This document shows, piece by piece, positions 59,813 to 64,000 of a DNA stretch of 64,000 nucleotides. The DNA comes from Cannabis sativa (taxonomy: Eukaryota; Streptophyta; Magnoliopsida; Rosales; Cannabaceae), in assembly GCF_029168945.1 (NCBI RefSeq), contig NC_083601.1:38863660-38927659 (forward strand). The letters run 5' to 3'. Below the pieces are notes generated by a model. It ran no database searches, was not told the origin of the DNA, and worked only from the letters and a program-made list of their open reading frames with translations. A program made the position numbers and the translations under genes. The stretch's first letter is position 1. Each line of letters begins with the position of its first letter.

Positions 59813-62491
59813 TTACAGACTAGAGGAATCCCAGCTAGCATCCACAGCCTTGATGATCTTGTCATGTAGAGTGGCTCCTGCACTAGCAATTATACCTCGA
59901 TCAAGACCTTCAAGGTACGTGCCTTTTGAAAAATCCAGCAGCTGACCTCCAGCATCTGTTACCGTTCCACCGGCTTCTTGTATTATAAGAACACCAGCTG
60001 CATGATCCCATATCTTTTCCTTGTAGCCAGCTCTAGCAAATTTCATGAAAATCTCAGCATCTCCCCGAGCTATGGCTGCGTATTTCACCATGCTGTATAC
60101 TCGTAAAGGCTGCTTCCTGCAGTCAGATGACAATCAAATTTTTAGCATAGTCTGAGTTTCAGTACGTTTTAATGTGTTGATTTTACAAGTGAAACACATG
60201 TTATGTTAACCACTACTTAGGTAGTTCTTTTTCTTCTTAAAAATATGACATTCATTGGCTGGATTCCAAAGACATAGCAAAATAATAGTAAAGGAAAGCT
60301 TATCCACCTTAGCCCCACACTGTGAGCTAGTCCAGCTGTGAATGAATGGCTTGAATTTGCTTTTTCAACTGGTTCACAGAAGGTTGCCATTGATGGATTG
60401 TCAATGGGGGAAACTCGTACTGGCCTCGCAGAGTTTGGCCAAACTAACTTTTTATTAACATGGACGAGAGGTTGCATCCAGGCCTTGCCACTTCCTTTCC
60501 TAGCATAAAGAACACAACCTTTATCCCATGATTCTGAAGTTGTTGGCGTCAACTTTGACACAATTCTATGATAGCGGTGATGATACGCAAGCCATTCTTT
60601 TCTCATGGGGTAGTTAGGACACCCAAGAACGCCAAGTACAACTTCCCCATCTTCAATGAGCGCTAAAGCTATAGCATATTGATCCCCTCGAACGAATCCC
60701 AATGTTCCATCAACAGGATCAAGAGCCCAAAATCTTCCCCTAGGTCCTCCATTTGAGTTGCATCGACTAATTGCTTCAAGAACCTCAGAAGACCCAAGGG
60801 GCATGTTAGGACCTTTAAGTCCAAAACGAGGACAATCAGCTAGAGACTTGTTCACAGTTGTCACTACAGCTTCTAATAGCCCAGCAGCACTAGCCTTGGA
60901 GAGACTTTGAACATCTTCTTCAGCAACAATGGACACATTTCTGCTTCCAAAGGCCTCAGAGAGTACCCAGCTCACTGTTGCTTGGACACTCCAATCTGTT
61001 AACATGGTGAAATTAACATACTAAGCAATTGTATTTGCAGACAGCTTTAACTAAATATATATTGACAACTTAAACTAATGGTGCCCAATCTTTTGAGAGT
61101 GAATTTAGAAAGGATTACAGAGACTTCTGAAACTCGGAGAAAGTTTGATCATTGGTTACCACTGCTTTGACATGTTATCCATGATAGCATCTAAGGCTTC
61201 TTTTAACAAGATATAACTAGTTTTACTCAATAAGTTTGCACTGCAGTTTATACAAGTAAATGCTAATAATCACAATGATAATGTGGCACTAGGAACATCA
61301 TGTAAGATTGCACAACAGGAAGAAGATTACGGATTTTCAGCAAAAAACAGGGCAAAGTTGTATCCTATGCCATTAATTTAAATGATATTTATCTAAAAAT
61401 TGCTTGAAAATGACTTAGAACTTGGAAGCAACTCTTTTATTGTATTAGCCTAATTATTATAACTATCATTAAGAGAGACGATCCAAATTAAATCAAATTT
61501 CAAATTACTCCTTTGCCCACATAATTAAATAACATATTTATTTTAATTTTTACCCTCTCCTTATTCTAACTTTTTAAAATGATATGACTTTTACACCTTC
61601 CCTAACACAGTCATTATAGTATTAGTAATGACTCATCATAGAAAAAAATTCCATCAAAGTTACTTCAATATAAAATTCATTTCGTCAAAAGTGTGACCAA
61701 ATTCCAAGTTCCCAAATCAAAAGGGTACTCCTTTACTTTTTCTCTGTTTTATTTTTATCTTTATTTTCTCCCTCGAGGTTAACAAGTTCTCCATTGTAAA
61801 ACAGAGATGGTTAAAATAAGAAAATAATCAAAGAGTGTTAAATCCTAAAACATAAGAAAATAAGAAAAGAAGATGATGCTGCATTTAATAATAGAAAATT
61901 GCACTTAGGGAGGGAAAGAAACCTAAAACCCTACGCGGCTACACCCAAAACACTAGGAATAATATTGCCCAGCTATAATCGCCATTGAAAAATAAATACC
62001 CAGTTTACATAATTATAAAAAAAAAATGGATGTAAAACAAGAAAACCCAAATCAAAATGAATGAGGAAAAGGGAGTGGAGTAAGTGACCTGCAACAGTGA
62101 CAGGAGAATTGTCATCTTTGGATTGGATTTCATTGCTTGTCTTTGAGATTATACTATCCTGAACTCTCTGGCAAAGAGAACAAGCCATTTGAACAGCTCT
62201 AACAGCCAATTCCAATTCCTTTTCGTCACGAGGAGACTGCTCTTCTGCATCCAATAAGGATTCAGGGCTGACCCGGCTCTTCTCCTCCTGCTCCATTACC
62301 GAAAAACAAGAAGTTTGATTGAACTTAGACGAACACCCAATGAGGGTTTTCTTGCAAGGAAAAGAAGAAAGGAATAAGCTTGTCAAATGGCTGTGGTTGG
62401 GCACCAACTCGTTTCTGTGATTCCTTCTCCATGGACCCAACCCCAGCCTATGTGGGACTTTTATAGCCATACTTGAACAATTCAAAGGCAT
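59813..62491 (-). CDS. 3'(2'),5'-bisphosphate (PAP) phosphatase, SAL/HAL2 family
   Basis: Mg2+-dependent, lithium-sensitive-type phosphatase that removes the 3' phosphate of PAP (3'-phosphoadenosine 5'-phosphate), clearing a by-product of sulfation and a retrograde stress signal. Exons on the minus strand: 62089-62491, 60308-60995, 59813-60116; 464 aa. The first about 75 residues ([20 protein letters not shown] and on) are basic and Ser-rich, fitting an organelle transit peptide. The catalytic domain has SPVTVADWSVQA, the acidic VAEED motif, the [12 protein letters not shown] metal-binding motif and the closing WDHAAG motif, in the inositol monophosphatase-fold order. The sequence most resembles the putative mitochondrial PAP phosphatase of Arabidopsis (At4g05090 type) rather than SAL1, as I recall that family. 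The splice joins restore V-A-D and L-R-K in frame. Intron 1 is about 1.09 kb. The leader has a CT-rich tract upstream of 62560. Confidence 0.93.
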
Positions 62492-64000
62492 ATCATCAAT
62501 GAAAGCGAACAAAAATAAAAAATAAAAATACACATATATGTATGTGCAATACTCAAATAATGAAAAGGGTGTGAGAGTGAGAGATAGAGAGAGATCTTTC
62601 TTGTGTGTGATCCTCTTCGCCCGATAATTTGGATTATTGTGGGCTTGTGACGTTAAAGGAAGACAACGGGAGATTATTACAGATAATGACACAGGACGAG
62701 CTTAAACGTCAATGGCTAATCATTTTTGGGGTCTTTCTTTTATTCTTAAAACAAATAAAAAAAAAATGATTTCTTGAGAGAGAAGAGGAAAAAAGGCAAA
62801 AGAAAAGAAAGATTGAAATGCAATTCTGCTGAGAGATTTTATATAATATATATTTATTATTATTATTATTATTTTTACTTAACATATATTTATTTAATTA
62901 ATTAATACGGGATTGGGATGGAATACATGCGAATGATGCGATGTTTTCAAATTTATTAATTCCAATACAATTACAGTACAGCCCACTTCTCTACTGTCAG
63001 TGTCACTATCTGAACTCATACTCAACCTTCCTACCTTCTTTTTTTTTTTTTTTCATATACTAAGTTCAAAATAAAATAAGGACTTTTTAACAAATGATTT
63101 CCATTCAACTTATTAGTTATCTTATAATTGGCATCAATTTATTTCTTAATAAAATCAATTAACAAAATTAGACACATAATTTGGATGCATTAGATTATAA
63201 CCTCATCATCTTGTTACTTCTTAGTTTTTTCTTCCATCACATAACGCCTCTTTAGGATTTTTATTTTATTTTTTTTGCTGGAGAATTTTCTAATCTTTGC
63301 CGCCATTTACAATTTTTTTCTGCTCATTCTCTAGCCAGGCTGACCGACTTATTTTTGGATTAGGGCCAATTTTAAAGTATATGAAATCTAAAATAAAATT
63401 AAATTTTAAAATTCATATATAAATATGTTAATTATTATTTAATATTTTAGTTTAGAAGTAGGTGAGGAATTAATCTTTTGACCTCTTTGTTTAAAATCAC
63501 TCTCTACTACTACACTAAACATTGTTATATTTTTTTTATTATTTAATATTTTATATTTTTCATCACAATTTCGAGGTCCTGAGCGTGCGGGCCCGTGGCG
63601 CATACCCGACTCACCTCACCTCATGTCAACCATGCTCTAGAAATGTTTTTTAATGGTCGTTTATCTCCTCTTCTTATTGCTTTTGCGGATCTTGGAGCTT
63701 GCTTACCAGTTTAATTTCCTTTCTATTTTGGTTCATAGTGGCCTTTGTGTGGTTGGATCCTACCGAATTTCTGGCTCAACGTTGTTTGTTAGAGATCGTT
63801 GCTTCCTGTTTGGGAAGGTTTAGATTTATTGGTGGTTTGATGGGGGTTCATGGTGGTAGAGGTGGCTTGTTTCTGTGCCGAGTTGTTAAGTTCATTGTTA
63901 TTGAGTTGTTTGTATTTAATCAGGGATAGCGGTTTTCTAACTAACTCTTCTTCTTTGATTGGATAATTCTGCTCTGCTAGGGCAAATCTTTTCTTTGTCT
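62492..64000. other. upstream region of the phosphatase gene to the window edge
   Basis: The first 100-150 bases are probably the phosphatase leader: on the minus strand they are CT-rich. From 62840 an (ATT)n microsatellite and AT-rich DNA follow. The last 400 bases are less AT-rich and hold a 76-codon + strand frame (63699-63929) with hydrophobic and glycine-rich parts that I do not recognise; it may be part of a gene or retroelement continuing outside the window. Confidence 0.35.

Noticed and set aside
63699..63929. 76-codon + strand frame at the window edge
   Set aside because: No start context, splice structure or domain that I recognise; kept only as a note in the region description.

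Overview
The window is nuclear DNA from a flowering plant, very probably a eudicot. It is AT-rich, the genes carry many GT-AG introns, 5' leaders are CT-rich, and long intergenic stretches are full of plant-type transposons. I could not fix the genus. No rRNA, intact tRNA, CRISPR or bacterial feature is visible.

Layout: (1) 0.7-8.2 kb holds a tandem pair of neprosin-family (DUF4409/DUF239) glutamic peptidase genes on the + strand. Both have seven exons and only phase-0 introns. Intron 4 of the second gene carries a 913-bp foldback transposon. (2) 8.4-22.5 kb is a transposon field. It holds a minus-strand LINE/RNase H relic, a second member of the foldback family (10770-11668), a 5'-truncated LINE with poly(A) and exact target-site duplication (12274-14292), a CACTA-like element (about 16243-18017) with a hAT element nested inside it (16947-17698), and another RNase H relic. 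(3) 22.5-44 kb is gene-rich, all + strand: a DUF707 single-pass membrane protein, a secretory carrier membrane protein (SCAMP), an ABCF4/GCN4-type ABC-F ATPase, and an ERD2 K/HDEL receptor interrupted only by introns. A 901-bp hAT element lies between the last two. (4) 47.1-47.6 kb (minus) encodes a secreted glycine-rich protein with an eight-cysteine C-terminus; a hAT MITE lies just upstream of its promoter. (5) 48-59 kb is transposon-rich: SINE-like sequences, a 1.94-kb Helitron carrying a captured RPA70 fragment, and two small CACTA elements. (6) 59.8-62.5 kb (minus) encodes a PAP phosphatase of the SAL/HAL2 family.

The host genes are not an operon. Three of them (SCAMP, ERD2, DUF707) belong to or are likely to act in the endomembrane system. 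The most novel material is the foldback family at 6504-7416 and 10770-11668 (GGGAAATTTGA termini, 8-bp target duplications, nested GGTCGGACC palindromes) and the Helitron with an RPA70 C-terminal fragment. All exon coordinates were derived by hand from splice consensus, frame continuity and family conservation; no alignment or transcript was available.
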